Shown here: piece after piece, positions 10,137-21,730 of the stretch
How the letters are laid out: the number at the start of each line of letters is the position of its first letter
Numbering within the stretch: position 1 is the stretch's first letter
The notes under the pieces: generated by a model
Database searches by the model: none
Told to the model about the DNA's origin: nothing
Seen by the model: only the letters and a program-made list of their open reading frames with translations
NCBI GenBank assembly: GCA_030180135.1
Contig: CM058238.1
Coordinates: 92,264,619-92,328,618 of the forward strand
DNA: 64,000 bases
Origin: Orychophragmus violaceus
Lineage: Eukaryota; Streptophyta; Magnoliopsida; Brassicales; Brassicaceae
Reading direction: 5' to 3'
Program-made: the position numbers and the translations under genes

Positions 10137-10695
10137 ATGGATTTCGTTTATTTTTCTCCGGAAGCCCGTGAAACGGCAATACGCCAACTTGGAATGCCGG
10201 GTCGGAGTCATCTTCCTAATCTCGACCCAACCAGGCAAACTCATCGGGGGATTTGGTTCGGGTACAACACGGTTATTATATCCGTGACCAGTGAGATCAT
10301 CCAGACACGTTGGTCCGGCGGCTATCTGACGTACTACCAACTCCCGACGTCCTTCAAAGAAGCGTGGTTCATGGACTTTCTCGTAAGTAATTTCATATTT
10401 TTATAGATTGTTATATCCATGTAATTATAATTAACGTATATATTTATAAAATTATTTACAGGAATACTTCACCTGCTCTATGGACAATTTGTTCCGCGTC
10501 TGGCGGGAATTCCACAGGACTGCTAGGCGGGTTTTCCAAACAAAAATGCGGCGGTTGAAGCTACTCTGGCAAAGAGGAGAAGAAAGACCTGCGTGGATTC
10601 CTAGGAGGTCTTGGAGATTGCTGGTGAGCCAATGGCGCGAGACGGACGTCGGAGATTGGTTTACTAACCAATTCCCGAACTACAATAGATTTTAA
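10137..10695 (+). CDS. Small CACTA accessory protein, two exons, 159 aa
   Basis: Exons are 10137-10382 and 10462-10695, joined at a GTAAGT...TTACAG intron in phase 0. The protein starts MDFVYFSPEARETAIRQL and has an aromatic, tryptophan-rich middle (YLTYYQLPTSFKEAWFMDFL). The basic C-terminal half includes VWREFHRTARRVFQTKMRRL and a WIPRRSW...LVSQW segment. The W-spaced layout resembles the central part of Ptta/En-Spm TnpA-type proteins, so I infer an old duplicate of part of TnpA. I do not recognise a named family. It lies between tnpD and tnpA with its own repeat-rich upstream region. A DNA-binding role is likely but not shown. Confidence 0.7.
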
Positions 10696-10861
10696 ATAAT
10701 GTTGTTTTTTATTTCTTGTAATGTTTTAAATTTCATGTTGTTTGTAAAATATGTTTTTAATTCAAGTACTTAACCTATTCGGATATTTTAAAAAAAAAAA
10801 TCAAAACCAAAGCATAATTACATTTACAATTAATATGTAATCATAAACGTCAAACACAATC

Positions 10862-10925
10862 TGGCTCAATTGGTCTAATGCGAGAGAACGATACGTTTAG
10901 GTGGCGGGTTCGAAAGGAGCCCGCC
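10862..10925 (+). other. tRNA-like module 2 inside CACTA
   Basis: An A-box-like TGGCTCAATTGG (10862-10873) fits the A-box consensus well. A B-box-like GGTTCGAAAGG (10907-10917, one mismatch) follows 45 bp later. GGCGGG and CCCGCC around the B box can pair as a T-arm-like stem. No acceptor stem is visible. CCGTCGG repeats follow at about 10960, as after module 1. Confidence 0.6.
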
Positions 10926-10954
10926 GCATTATGTATTTATTTTAAATTTAATTT

Positions 10955-12000
10955 GCGACGGAATTCCGTCGATTAAACATTATTCTGACGGTATTCCGTC
11001 GGTAATTATTTTCAGACGGTATTCCGTCGGTAATTTTTGACGGATTTTCGACGGTATAGGGTTTAGGGTTTTAGAATGATAAAAAAGAATCGCAAAACCC
11101 GTCACTAATCAATGTAATGTTATAATATATTATAATTCTTTAGTATGTTATCTATTTTGATAGTTTTTGTTTGATTTGAAAAATTAAAAACACGTTTGAC
11201 CTAAACATTTCGAATTGTACACTAACGTTTAAGAAGAACTTTATGTAAAACACTATCTCACTATGATTTTTCTAATTTTCTTCAAATCGAGACATGTAAT
11301 TATAAACTTCATGCTTAATGCTACACTAATGTGTTACCAGAAATAAAATATCCAACCCTAAAACCTAATCCAAACCCTAAACCCTCTTCCCTCGGAAATC
11401 CGTCGGAAATTTCCGACGGATATTCGTCTGTTTACCGTCGATTTTCAGCATTTACCCCCCTTTGGTTAAGTGTCTCGTCAGTAATTAAAACCGTTTCCGA
11501 CGGATTTCCGACGGGAATCCTGGCAAAATGTGTTGTATAAATATATACGGACTTGTCTTTAATTTTTTCTCTCAAATAATCAATTATACGCTACCAAAGA
11601 AAGAAATCTTACCCCAAACCCTAAACCCTAACTGAAACCCTAAACCCTCTTCCCTCGTAATTCCGTCGGTAATTTCCGACGGAATTTCGTCGGAATTCCG
11701 TCGGTTAGTGCATGTATCGGTCAAAATCTAAATTAACTCCCTTCTCTTCCGACGGAATTCCGTCGGTTAGTGCATGTATCGGTCAAAATCGGTAATTAAA
11801 CCGATTTCCGACGGAATTCCGTCGGAAATACTGTCGAAATGTTTGTGTATATATATGTACGGACTTTTCTTTGGTTATTCAAACATTTCTTGTAAGATTC
11901 TATTCGAAAAACCAAAAAATGGATGATGTCTTTCTAACCCCGTCAGAACGTACTTGGATAATTACAAGGATATATACAAACACTTTGTATCTATAAACAA
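10955..12000. other. Repeated, decayed promoter/5'-exon units of CACTA
   Basis: At least two diverged copies of one unit lie here (about 11340-11580 and 11600-11900). Each has CCCTAAACCCTCTTCCCTCG, then CCGTCGG repeats, then a TATATATACGGACTT box. After the second copy an ATG at 11920 opens a short frame beginning MDDVFLTPSERTWIIT. This resembles the N-terminus of the small protein at 10137 and ends within about 25 residues. I read the region as broken duplicates of the small gene's 5' part. Confidence 0.55.
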
Positions 12001-12011
12001 CGAATACTCAA

Positions 12012-12076
12012 TGGATCAACTGGTTCGGTTACACAATAAATTGTTCGAGGTTGCGGGTTCGAACGGAGCCTGCTGA
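12012..12076 (+). other. tRNA-like module 3 inside CACTA
   Basis: TGGATCAACTGG (12012-12023, identical to module 1) is followed 44 bp later by GGTTCGAACGG (12056-12066). Like module 2 it continues GGAGCC with a GCGGG/CCTGC T-arm-like pairing. CCGTCGG repeats follow at about 12096 and then the tnpA 5' region. Modules 2 and 3 share the B-box side; 1 and 3 share the A-box side. Confidence 0.6.
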
Positions 12077-12417
12077 TAATTATTTTTTTAATTTCCGACG
12101 GAAAACCGTCGGTTTTCAGATAACCGTCGGTTTTCCGTCGGAAGTTTTGGCGCATTAAACCCGAAATTTTTCGAGTTAACCGCCAATTTTTTGCAAAAAC
12201 ATTCGAACCGCCTGGAATACCGACGGATAACCGACGACAAATGATTTCCGACGGATTTCCGTCGAAAACCAATTAATATTCTCACGATCTAACTTCTTCT
12301 TCTCCATTTTCTCTGCAACTTCTCTCTCTCTCTAATCGCAAAATCGGACCTCTCTCTACGATTCCGCCGGATTATCGCCGTTTTTCCTCATTTCCGACCG
12401 CCACCAACACCACAAAC

Positions 12418-14689
12418 ATGTAAGTAACCCTTTTAACCGATTGATTTTGGATAATTTTGCTTAGATTTGTAGAAATAGTTGCATGTGTTGGATAAAACGG
12501 TGGTTAGGTGTTGACTAATAGATAGAACGATAGTCAATAGGATTTATGCTTGTTTGAGTTAGATTGATTGTGAATTTCATGTTGAAGTTTTTTCAAAATC
12601 ATTTAAATTGTTTTTTGGTGTAAATTTGAAATTTGTTTTGGTTTTTTAAATGTTTTAAAACGTTTTCTCATTTCTATAAAATTTTGAAATCGTTTTTGTA
12701 AATTATTATGGGTTTTTTAAATGTTTTAAAACCTTTTGTTAATTTTTATGAAAATTTAATTTCATTTTTGTAAATTATTATGAATTTTAAAGGTTTTAAA
12801 AACTTTTACTGCTCATTTTAAAATTTTTTAAATTTTTTTTTGAGTTCTAAAATGTTTTCTATTTTTTATATAAATTTAAAATCGTTTTTATAATTTATTT
12901 TTATTTTTTATATTTTGTAGAAAATTTTAGTGTTGATTTTAAAATGTTTATAAATTTTTTTTTGAGTTCTTAAACGTTTTTTTATTTTTTAACTCTTAAA
13001 AACTTTTTTTTGCAATTCTTAATTTTTGATTGGTATGTAGGGATGATTTTCTGGCGTTTGAGATGCACCTTATGAACGACAGTCCAATAGATGAGGTGCC
13101 TCAGGAACCGGTCCATCGACAACAACCGAGAGCCCAACGGTCTCGGTCGACTCAGGTGCTACCCATACCGGATCCGACACAGCCGGGAACGTCTGAGACT
13201 AGGCCGGAAGCTAGTGGGAGTCATTCCGTGTCTCAGGCGCCCCACTATGTTTTACCGTCGATTGCCGATGAGATATCGGCATTAGTCGATCAGCCGGGAC
13301 GAGAGATGCTCAAACGGCTCGACCCTTTCTACGAGACCAACCCGGGCACTTTCTGGTATGAAATTTATAACTTTAGATTCTCATTAACAATTTTTTGCAT
13401 ATTCTATGTTTTAGTAACCCTTTGTTTTTTCTTGTCTTATATATTAGGTTTACGTTGACCGAGTCGAAGGTCACGAAGAGCATCTTGGGAATGATGTACA
13501 GCATGCTCAACTACGGGTACCCGACGTACAGGGAGATGCCTTTATCCGATAGGCATAACTGGTTCCGCCAATTCGCGGTAATACCTCCTCGTTAACTTTG
13601 TTGTATATATATATATTATTATTATTTTTAATAATCTATGTTAAAGTTTTTAATTCTAACAAATATTTATTTTTTTGTTTTGAATAGCAAGAGTATACTT
13701 GGGATAGGAAGTATACGGTTATGGTGGAAGACAAGTTCCACCAGAAGGCGGCGACGCATTACTCAAACGTCCTCAAAACTTGGAAACAGAAGTGGTGCCG
13801 TAATGAAGTTCCCAAGGGTTTTAACGAAGAGAGCGATACTTGGAAGGGCTTCATCCGTCATTGGAGTAAGCCTGCAACCGCATCAACCGCTTCTACGAAC
13901 TCCCAGAACCGTAGAAGTGAGAGGGATGGTGCCGGTCAATCAACTCATAATGCGGGAGAAAGAAGCACCGCGTCAAGGAAGATAATCCTGGTAAGCAGTT
14001 TTTTTTTTACAATTTTCGTTATGTTAAGTTATATTTAAATTTTAAGTTCAAAATCGTTTTTGCAGAAACAAAAGAAAGGAGGGCGAGATCCGACTCATAT
14101 TGAGCTCATCGAGGATGGCCACAAGAACAAGGAAACGGGCCAAATCCAAGATCCAATTGCTCGGAGGATTGTGGAGTCGACGAAGAGGCGTTTGGATGAG
14201 GTGGTAACCCAATCCGAAGGAATCGGTTCAACAGAAGAGATACCGGACGAGCAGATCAACCAACTCTTCCTCGCGGTAAGTTTTAAAATTTAAAAAATTT
14301 GAAATATGTTTAACCATAAACTCTAACTTAAAATTCATAACGTATTATTTACTTTACAGGAAACTGAGAAGAGAAGAGGACGAGTTTTTGGTTTGGGAAA
14401 CTTGGCGGACAAAGTGTCGACACCGCATTCCCGTTTTCGTCCGGAAGAGGACTATGCCCAGATCTTAAGGGAAAAGGATGCGGAGATCGAAGCATTGAAG
14501 GCTAGTCAATTGCAAATGGAAGCCCGGATGGAAGCCCGGATGGTAGAACAAGCTGAAGCAAACGCAAAGAAGTTCGAAGAGATGAACCAACGGTTTGAGA
14601 CATTCATGCAACAACAAGCCAATGTCGGACCGTCGACCAAGACCGGAGGGAAGGGGACGACAAAGAAGTTGAGGAAGAGGGCGACGTGA
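12418..14689 (+). CDS. CACTA TnpA-type protein (Ptta/En-Spm), six exons, 429 aa
   Basis: Proposed exons are 12418-12419, 13041-13355, 13448-13577, 13688-13990, 14066-14275 and 14360-14689, all GT-AG with the frame kept. The start codon is split: AT ends exon 1 and G opens exon 2, giving MDDFLAFEMHL. The protein is expected to bind the subterminal repeats and assist the transposase. Residues about 105-260 fit the Ptta/En-Spm family (GTFWFTLTESKVTKSILG, WFRQFAQEYTWD, HYSNVLKTWKQKW). The next part has KKGGRDPTHIELIEDGHKNK, and the C-terminus is a coiled coil (about 345-400) with a basic tail KKLRKRAT. Upstream lie CCGTCGG repeats and a CT-rich leader (12296-12350). A decayed homologue at 53140-54780 keeps the intron that splits the Trp codon before FT. 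Confidence 0.88.
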
Positions 14690-14827
14690 GCGTGATTCGC
14701 TCTCGTTGAATGTAATTTTTTTATGGTTTTATGTAGTTTTTAAAACATGTTTTGAATATTTAAATAAATTTTTTTTTTGTTTTAATTAATAAATTTGCGA
14801 ATATATATATTTTTTTAAAAAATTATT

Positions 14828-15374
14828 AAATATCCGTCGGTAAACCGTCGATAAAACGCCCTCGGTAAACCGTCGATAAAACGCCCTCGGAATGCCGTCG
14901 GTAATCTTCCCTCGGAATACCGTCGGTAATCTTCCGTCGGAATACCGTCGGTAAACTTCCGTCGGAATACCGTCGGTAATCTTCCGTCGGAATACCGTCG
15001 GTAATCTTCCGTCGTAATACCGTCGGTATTATGCGTCGGAACACCGTCGGTATCTACGTCGGAACACCGTCGGTATCTACGTCGGAATACCGTCGGTATG
15101 CACGGTCGGTTTATAGTCGGTAAACCGTCTGAATAAACCCTCGGTTTACGGTCACAAAACCGTGGGTAAATGTGCGTCGATAAACCGTCGGTAATCAGTC
15201 GGTATTATATCCGTCGGTATTCCGTCGGTTTTTATAGACGAAAAACCGACGGAAATTTTTTACCGACGAAATAGAAATGACGGACAGTTTTCGTCGGAAA
15301 TCCGTCGGAATACGTCTTTTCCGACGGAAACCCGTCGATTTAATCCCTCGGTAATGGCCTGTTTTCTTGTAGTG
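14828..15374. repeat. Right subterminal repeat region of CACTA
   Basis: About 540 bp of CCGTCGG-type motifs ends in the terminal inverted repeat. The part at 14900-15110 is a semi-regular array related to the 24-bp array at 418-600, but with more variation and CGTCGGTAATCTTC spacing. Open frames across it come from the repeat period. Confidence 0.88.
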
Positions 15375-15377
15375 AAG

Positions 15378-16650
15378 GTGAGTAACACCAACGTACATGC
15401 TCTAAGATTACGTTGGCAAGGGAAATATATATAAGCAAATATAATAAGATCATGCATTATAAAGTTAGTTAAGTTTTGCAGAAAACTTATATGATTAACG
15501 ACTCAATATATTTATACCTTTTTGTGCAAACTTACTTCATGGACTAATGTGTGCTTGTTTGAATAAACCTTGGTTGTAACCATTTAAAACTTGTATACGT
15601 ACGTACGGAGCGCAACATATACAAGAAACACATATAAAGCAAAATCCTATAGGCCACAAAAGATAGAAGAAATAGTGTGTGGTCAAAATCATGGTTACTC
15701 GAAAAGCAAGATCAAGAACAATGGATTAGATTTAGGGTTTTTCCTAAGGACGAAGAAGGAGAGAGACATTACGAAATTAGGGCAAAAAGGAGCATTGCAC
15801 TTTAGTCATGATATCATTGCCATATGGAAGCATAAGTCGCTCTTGTAATAGTTACTCAACACATGTCTCCATTTTTAGTGCTCATCATTTTGACCTAATT
15901 CTCTCTCTCTCTCCTCATTTTGACAACTCCTATACACCAAAATAGGCAATGTTACATCACTGTTCTTCTCTTTCTTGTCTTTCTCCTAAAACCCACAATT
16001 TCTTCAATAAGCCCTTCCAACGGTCATGATTTGAACTTAGGAAATATGAGCTGGATACGATAAATGACTTCTTCAACGTTTTATTTATGATATTTGTTGT
16101 CGATTTCTAGTTCGAGGGTATTTTATTTGACAGTTTACGGGATATCTCTCTCCCCCCATAACTCTTTAACATGAAGTGGGGACGGCTTCATCGACATTAA
16201 GGTATTGTCGATGATTTACATTTTTCAATTGGATAAGTAAACATATAATCACCACTAATGTATATTACTAATTGGTCTTGATATGTCGTGTACATGTCGT
16301 TTTCCACACGAAATTTCTATATTAACGTTCATTTGATAGGTATAAAATCGATTAACCTGTCAAAGATAAGATTTCAACTTGAGATGCTACACCTCTTCTT
16401 TTCACATTGCCGGCTCAATGTGTTGAAGACAAAATATAACCGTTTCATGCAATGTTCATACTTGCCATAAATTCACCAACTATACATTATCTTATATCAT
16501 GTGTACAAGGGTTTCCAACTCAAGACCAACTGTTGATCCCAATGATCACTAAGTATGTTTAAATGTGGATTAGGCCAAGATTTTCTATTTAATTAACAAG
16601 ATTTGACTTTGATGAGATTAGAGAAATAAGAACATGCTAGTATGTGAGCA
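15378..16650. other. AT-rich spacer without a recognisable gene
   Basis: There are ordinary AT-rich sequence, a CT microsatellite (about 15901-15915) and an 85-codon open frame at 15591-15848. The frame's peptide is Lys/Tyr-rich with no motif I recognise, so I do not call it a gene. No transposon ends were identified. Confidence 0.5.
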
Positions 16651-18937
16651 GAGAGTAGGCCGGGTGCCGTGTTTGTATTAACATTGCCGTGAGAGGGTGA
16701 AAAGATTTAGGTTTCAAACTGATTTCGAAAGGAGATCATTTCGGGTTTCTAAACCGAGCTCGAGGGAGGAGACTGAAGCAATAAAGATTACAAATAAGTA
16801 GTGGTAGTTGCGAGTAATAAATTTTGTCCGTCATAAATGATCTTTAGTTAGTATTTATAGGGGAAGTCATGGTGTCAGATCTTCCTTAATTGGAGACAAC
16901 GTGCCGCCCCAACGTTTTTACGGATTAGGCGTCTCTAGCCTTGCGCCTGAGCTACTCTTGGGTGTGCTGTACAGATCCTTATTGTACGACGCCAGACTAT
17001 TGTTCAGCTAGGCAATTGTTCGTGGATCCACTCCGTCACGCATCATCTTCTGGTCGGAGTCAATACTGTAGATCGGCGCTGTAATGATGAAAGATTGATA
17101 GGGACTACACGAGTTGGGCTTGGGCTAATTTGGTTGGTTTGAGGAAATGGGTCTTGGATTATTTAAGATGGACCTAGCTAACTGGGGGTGATAAACCCAC
17201 CTCCAACAATAAGCCCCCCCAGTTCGGTGGATGATGACTTGGGAGATTTCACCGAATATTGTCAAAGTATTGTGATTAGATCGGGGCATCTTGGTCCTGT
17301 TTGTTTGGATGTCGAAGAGTCGATGAAAATTAGTTGAGGATTTCCGTGGGTGGACCTCACGCGCGGACACTAAAGCGACGTCCCCATTTAAATTTTTGTA
17401 TGGTTTTCCGCCTTTTATTTGCACGCGGGGAGGCATCATTGATCGTTGTGCCCTTTTGACACGCTTTGATGAAGGCTCTTCCCCTTCTCTTCCTTCTTCT
17501 ATTTAAACCTCTCCTATTTGTTCTTATTATTTTCGGTAGATATTCGAAACAAGTATCTCTTTCTTCTCCGTCTTGTTTTATCTTTGATTTTCGCGCATTA
17601 GCCAACATTGTTTTTTATCTTTCAGAATTCCGCTTCTGGTGGCTGTCCGCCGTTTGGTAAGCGGTCCTAGTTTCTGAATGCTCGGTAGCTGTTTGTCTTG
17701 TTCTGGCGAGTTTTTATCTCTTGGTTACGTTCCTTTGCCGCTGTCGAATCATTTTTTTCTTCTGCTCTTTCAGTTTCGTATTCCAGTGATATTGGTGAAG
17801 AAGAACGCGAATTCCAAATGTTCGTATCATATGATCGTTCGTCATGAATTTCAACAGCAATTTCTGGTAAATTCGGCTTCCGAATTGCTGCTATTTTTGG
17901 CCCTTGCGAGTCTGACTGGTGACATGTTTCTTTTGGCAGAAATGAGGGGAAGGTTTAGGGTGCCCAATTGATCTTCCGATTTCTCGGTGCACGCCGTCCT
18001 ATTTTTTATGAGTCAGAAGGCCGAGGTGAAGCGGCCGAGAAGACACTCCGCACATCACATCTAGTCGGGTTGAGTCTTAATCTGCGGAGGAGTAGGTAAA
18101 TAGTGACACTGCATTGCCTTTAAAATTTTTGGATGTTAGTCCGGTGAAGCTGAAATCGGAAGTGCTGTTTGTGGGGGAAGCAACGGGTCGAAGTGACATT
18201 CTGAACATTGGGATGGGTTCACAACTTGCCACTGCTAGGCCGGTATCTAAGTGTCGTACTGATATCGACACTCGTGACCCATTCGTGATAGGTAGGGAAG
18301 GAGACCTCCATGCTGTGGGCGAGGATACATCGGGTGATGCTTCTCAAAATAGGTCTACCGTGTTGAAGGGGAACGTCCCGCTAGGTTGACTCTCAAACGA
18401 AGGAAAGTTGGCGGCGATGAAAGTTCCATATCAGAATCCGCTTTGGGGAACCTTGTAGAGGGGATGGCCGAGTAAAGGGAGGTAAAAATTTGGAGGAGGG
18501 TGTCGACCTTGGTTTCGAGTTCAAGTACACGTGTGCCGATGTGCCCCTGCAGAGTGATAGCAAAGCATGCGACGACCTGGTCCGTGTTGCTGCGTTTGGT
18601 GACTCGCCTCGTTATATTTTTTAGGAGATGGCTGAGTCTGAGGGTTTTTCGAACCTTGCTCGTTCGTAGATCAGATATATAAATACTCTTCACCCCCTAT
18701 TTTTGGGTGAATAAAGACTGTTTTTGTACAATTGCTATTTTCCGCGGCAAACTGTTCCAAGAAGTCGGAGACCATAATCAAGGAGGCGCAGGGGGTAGAG
18801 GATTCTGCTAAGTATCGTCATGACCATACTTCGAATAGTCTTACGCGCCGCATTGTTGAGCTGAAGGAAGCGCTCGACGAAGAAAAGGCTCTGTCTGCCA
18901 ATTTTGACGTAATTCAGAAGGAGTTGGAGAGGGAGCG
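16650..18937 (+). pseudogene. Decayed retroelement gag-like region with coiled-coil end
   Basis: The base composition is more GC-rich than its flanks. Short open pieces on the plus strand lie in shifting frames: about 18114-18389, a KRRKVGGDESSISES piece near 18400, and 18747-18937. The last encodes a helical charged stretch (KYRHDHTSNSLTRRIVELKE) followed by ALDEEKALSANFDVIQKELE. The layout, an acidic/basic linker followed by a coiled coil, resembles plant 'putative gypsy type transposon' proteins. That assignment is from memory and weak. It is cut at 18938 by the LTR of the minus-strand gypsy element. Confidence 0.4.
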
Positions 18938-21438
18938 TGTAACACCACCGACGCGGACTATGAATATCGTGAACGGTCCAGCTTGACCCATGGTTAGTCC
19001 GATCCTTCCTCGATATCCAATCCTCTCGACTGGCCTAAGGCTTGCTAACCCATACCAAAGCCGAGAGTTGTGTCGACTCGGACTAAGCCATGTATCATCA
19101 GGTGCTAGAGGGTTGTTCCTTAAAATATGTTATGCCTCCCAGAAAAATAAGATGTAATCAATATAAAATCTATGTCCGGACTTCCCAAATGACATTAATA
19201 TTGAAAACATTAAAGTTTACTTTACGAACTTAGGTTCAGGTGAACAACCAACTCAGAAAATTACTCCGCTTCCTAAGTTCGAATCCTTCTTACTAACCCA
19301 TCTCTAAGGCTTCCTGCGAGACAAAATTTGTTTAATGAGCAACCTAGGGTTACCCACTGAGTCCAGGACCAACTAAACAAAATATTAGTGCCCAGCCCAT
19401 CCCCATAGCCAAAGCGCAAACAAGAATCGTGAAACAATAAACATCCAGCTCACGATAACAGAGAACACAAGCCGAAGATGAAAACTATACAAAAATGAGG
19501 AACCAATCATGAATGCAAGCAACGTCGTTAGTCTAAACTCTCTAGACTAGACAAACTACAACACCATGCATGACCCCCAAATGCATTGTCTCACGTGAAT
19601 ATTCGCATCCAAAACCACAAAGGATCAAGGTCTGAGCATCACACCCGATTACGGGGATCTCTATCCATCGGGTTCCCGATTACTGAGATCACTATCTGTC
19701 GAGATCGTGTCATAACACAATGCTAGGCCAAGGGAGCGACCCAAGTACCCTCCGAGCCTTCTCCTTTCACACAAGGATGCAAAACAGGTGGCGCCGATAA
19801 CATTTACCAAGAGTATCTACACATACCCTAGGATGCATGTCTTCACCTGCATAATCACATACAACATGCAGTCAACACATGATAAAAGGCGAATTGTCAT
19901 TAAAAAGATCCAAAGATCACGACACCCACTACAGCCTTGTCACAACCGGATGGGAGACTTGCGCGGATCAATGATCCCACCCAGCTATCGCATCCTCAAC
20001 CCTCGGTTAAACCACTTGTCTTTCTTAACATGTATGACCAACCCAAACTTAAAGAAATCCACCAAGTATTTCTAAGAGAGATCATGCAGAAAAAAAACAT
20101 TTCAAACAGTTCATGCATGCATCCTTCAACAACTTATCGGTAATGAAAACATTAAGTAAACAATTTCATAAACCGTAAGTATGCATGCATTAAACGTAAA
20201 CCACAAAAGCCAATAAGGATAAATACTCAAAGTATTTCAATACTCAAGGCCAATCATGTAAAGAAAATTGCCAGTCCTATCTACCGTGACTCACTCTTCT
20301 CTAGTGCGATTTTGGGACTATCTCGGGCTTCAGGTGGATGGATTAAAGATTCTTTCCTAAGCGTGACTAGCTAGTTTCTTGAGGTTATACTACACGGCCT
20401 CCCTCCTCCCCAGACTTCTTACGGTGTCATATCGTCCACAAAATCACCCCAAACACTCTCTGAAATCCCCCTTGCTCGCACCCTCTTTTTTCTCTTTTTT
20501 CCTCTCGGTTTCTCTCTCTAGTTCCTCATGGTTTTCTCTTACTAAACTGATCTGAGGAAGTGTATAAATGAGCAGAACTGAGCTAAGAATGGTTTTATAT
20601 AGGCTGGAGGGTCAAGGGACAAAGATGACAAGTGTTGGGTTGGATGTGATCTTCCTTGCAAATGGAAGAACATTTGTCACCAAGGAGAATGAGATGAAGA
20701 CACCTGTCCCTGTCCTGCCTTCCCTGCTCCTGATGCTAACATCTGACTCCTATGCTCCTCCTAGGTTGGACTTGTGACAGTTTGTACTATTTCTTATTCA
20801 ATGTAAGGTTGTATGTTTGGTGCGCGCGGGTGACGATAAACAATTCCGAATAGTATATGTCTTGTCGTCCGTCCATTCCGCACATTACCTTATGACACCT
20901 TTCATATCATGTTTCCTGAGTGTAAAATGTTCAGTATGGTCTCGTGCATGGACTTTTTATGGAGAAAACAAGGTTTTGGGATATTGTTGCGGTGTTTCGG
21001 TTTTAATGCTTAAATCGTTCTGTCATCGTTACAGTCCGCTTGCACAAATCTAATCCCGTACTGAACTAAACCAACCAATCTTCCTAACCAAATTATTATC
21101 CTTCTTAATCAGCCTTGATGATCCCAACTTGCGACTGTATTGTAAGTTATACTCCCGTCTCGACGCCTAAACCGTTTTGCGCGTCAGATTTTTGTATCTT
21201 ACATAACTTTCTGCTCTTTAGTCTGTTTTCTCATTTCTTCCTAACTCTATATGTTTACCTCCTATCTCACTTTATAAAGATTAATGAACATCCGCAAATC
21301 CTTTGTGTTGACGACTTAAGTTGGCCGTTGTTAACCACTTCCCAACATCTCTTCAATCCTCTTTGATGTTTTTACTTAGTCGTTCCCGTCCTGTTTGTTG
21401 ATTCGGACAGTATGTCTATTGACTAGAAAGGTTGTTAC
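18938..21438 (-). repeat. GypM 3' LTR (interrupted near its end)
   Basis: It starts TGTAACACC on the plus strand and, ignoring Copia-A, ends GTTACA at 44277. On the minus strand CTATATAAAACC (about 20595-20606) is a good TATA box. The downstream stretch (CT-rich, about 20455-20520) would be the transcript leader. Short open frames inside are not genes. Confidence 0.75.
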
Positions 21439-21730
21439 TGTTGGGAATGTTCTTAAATCATTTGTACTTACCCTTGTTAGAGTCGTAACATCGAGGTTCG
21501 ACAATCGTATAATATTAGATGGTTATAATGTTTTGGTAGAAACTGCTTATAATCTATAGATTTAGAATCCATTGCTAATATTGTACGATCATACATAGTC
21601 ACACACATAGCAAACTGATCATAAATATGATAGACTTTAATGTATAGTATTATATATGTGATATATAGTGTTATATATGTGTTATATATATGATTACTAC
21701 ACGTATATATATATGTTAATATTATGGTTT

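Larger units (their letters stand above)
5545..15374 (+). mobile_element. Complete, potentially autonomous CACTA transposon, TSD AAG
   Basis: The element is 9,830 bp long. The left end is CACTACAAGAAAACAG (5545-5560) and the right end its exact inverse (15359-15374). AAG is duplicated at 5542-5544 and 15375-15377. Both subterminal regions carry many CCGTCGG/CCGACGG repeats. Inside are three genes on the plus strand, each open after splicing: TnpD-type transposase (5948-9601), a small protein (10137-10695) and a TnpA-type protein (12418-14689). Intact ends, duplication and open genes suggest a recent insertion that may still be able to move. The window start holds another copy's 3' end. Confidence 0.96.

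Noticed and set aside
9785..12076. Calling the three A/B-box modules as tRNA genes
   Set aside because: No acceptor stem or complete cloverleaf can be formed, so they are described only as tRNA-like modules.
15591..15848. 85-codon open frame as a host gene
   Set aside because: No recognised motif, no splice or promoter support, and similar lengths occur by chance in AT-rich spacers.
17125..17608. Minus-strand frames of 104 and 83 aa
   Set aside because: No family motif. They overlap each other and a degraded retroelement region on the plus strand.
20766..20779. TTGGACTTGTGACA as the outer end of the GypM LTR
   Set aside because: The sequence across the Copia-A insertion shows the LTR running on to GTTACA at 44277, next to the purine tract, which is the better-supported end.
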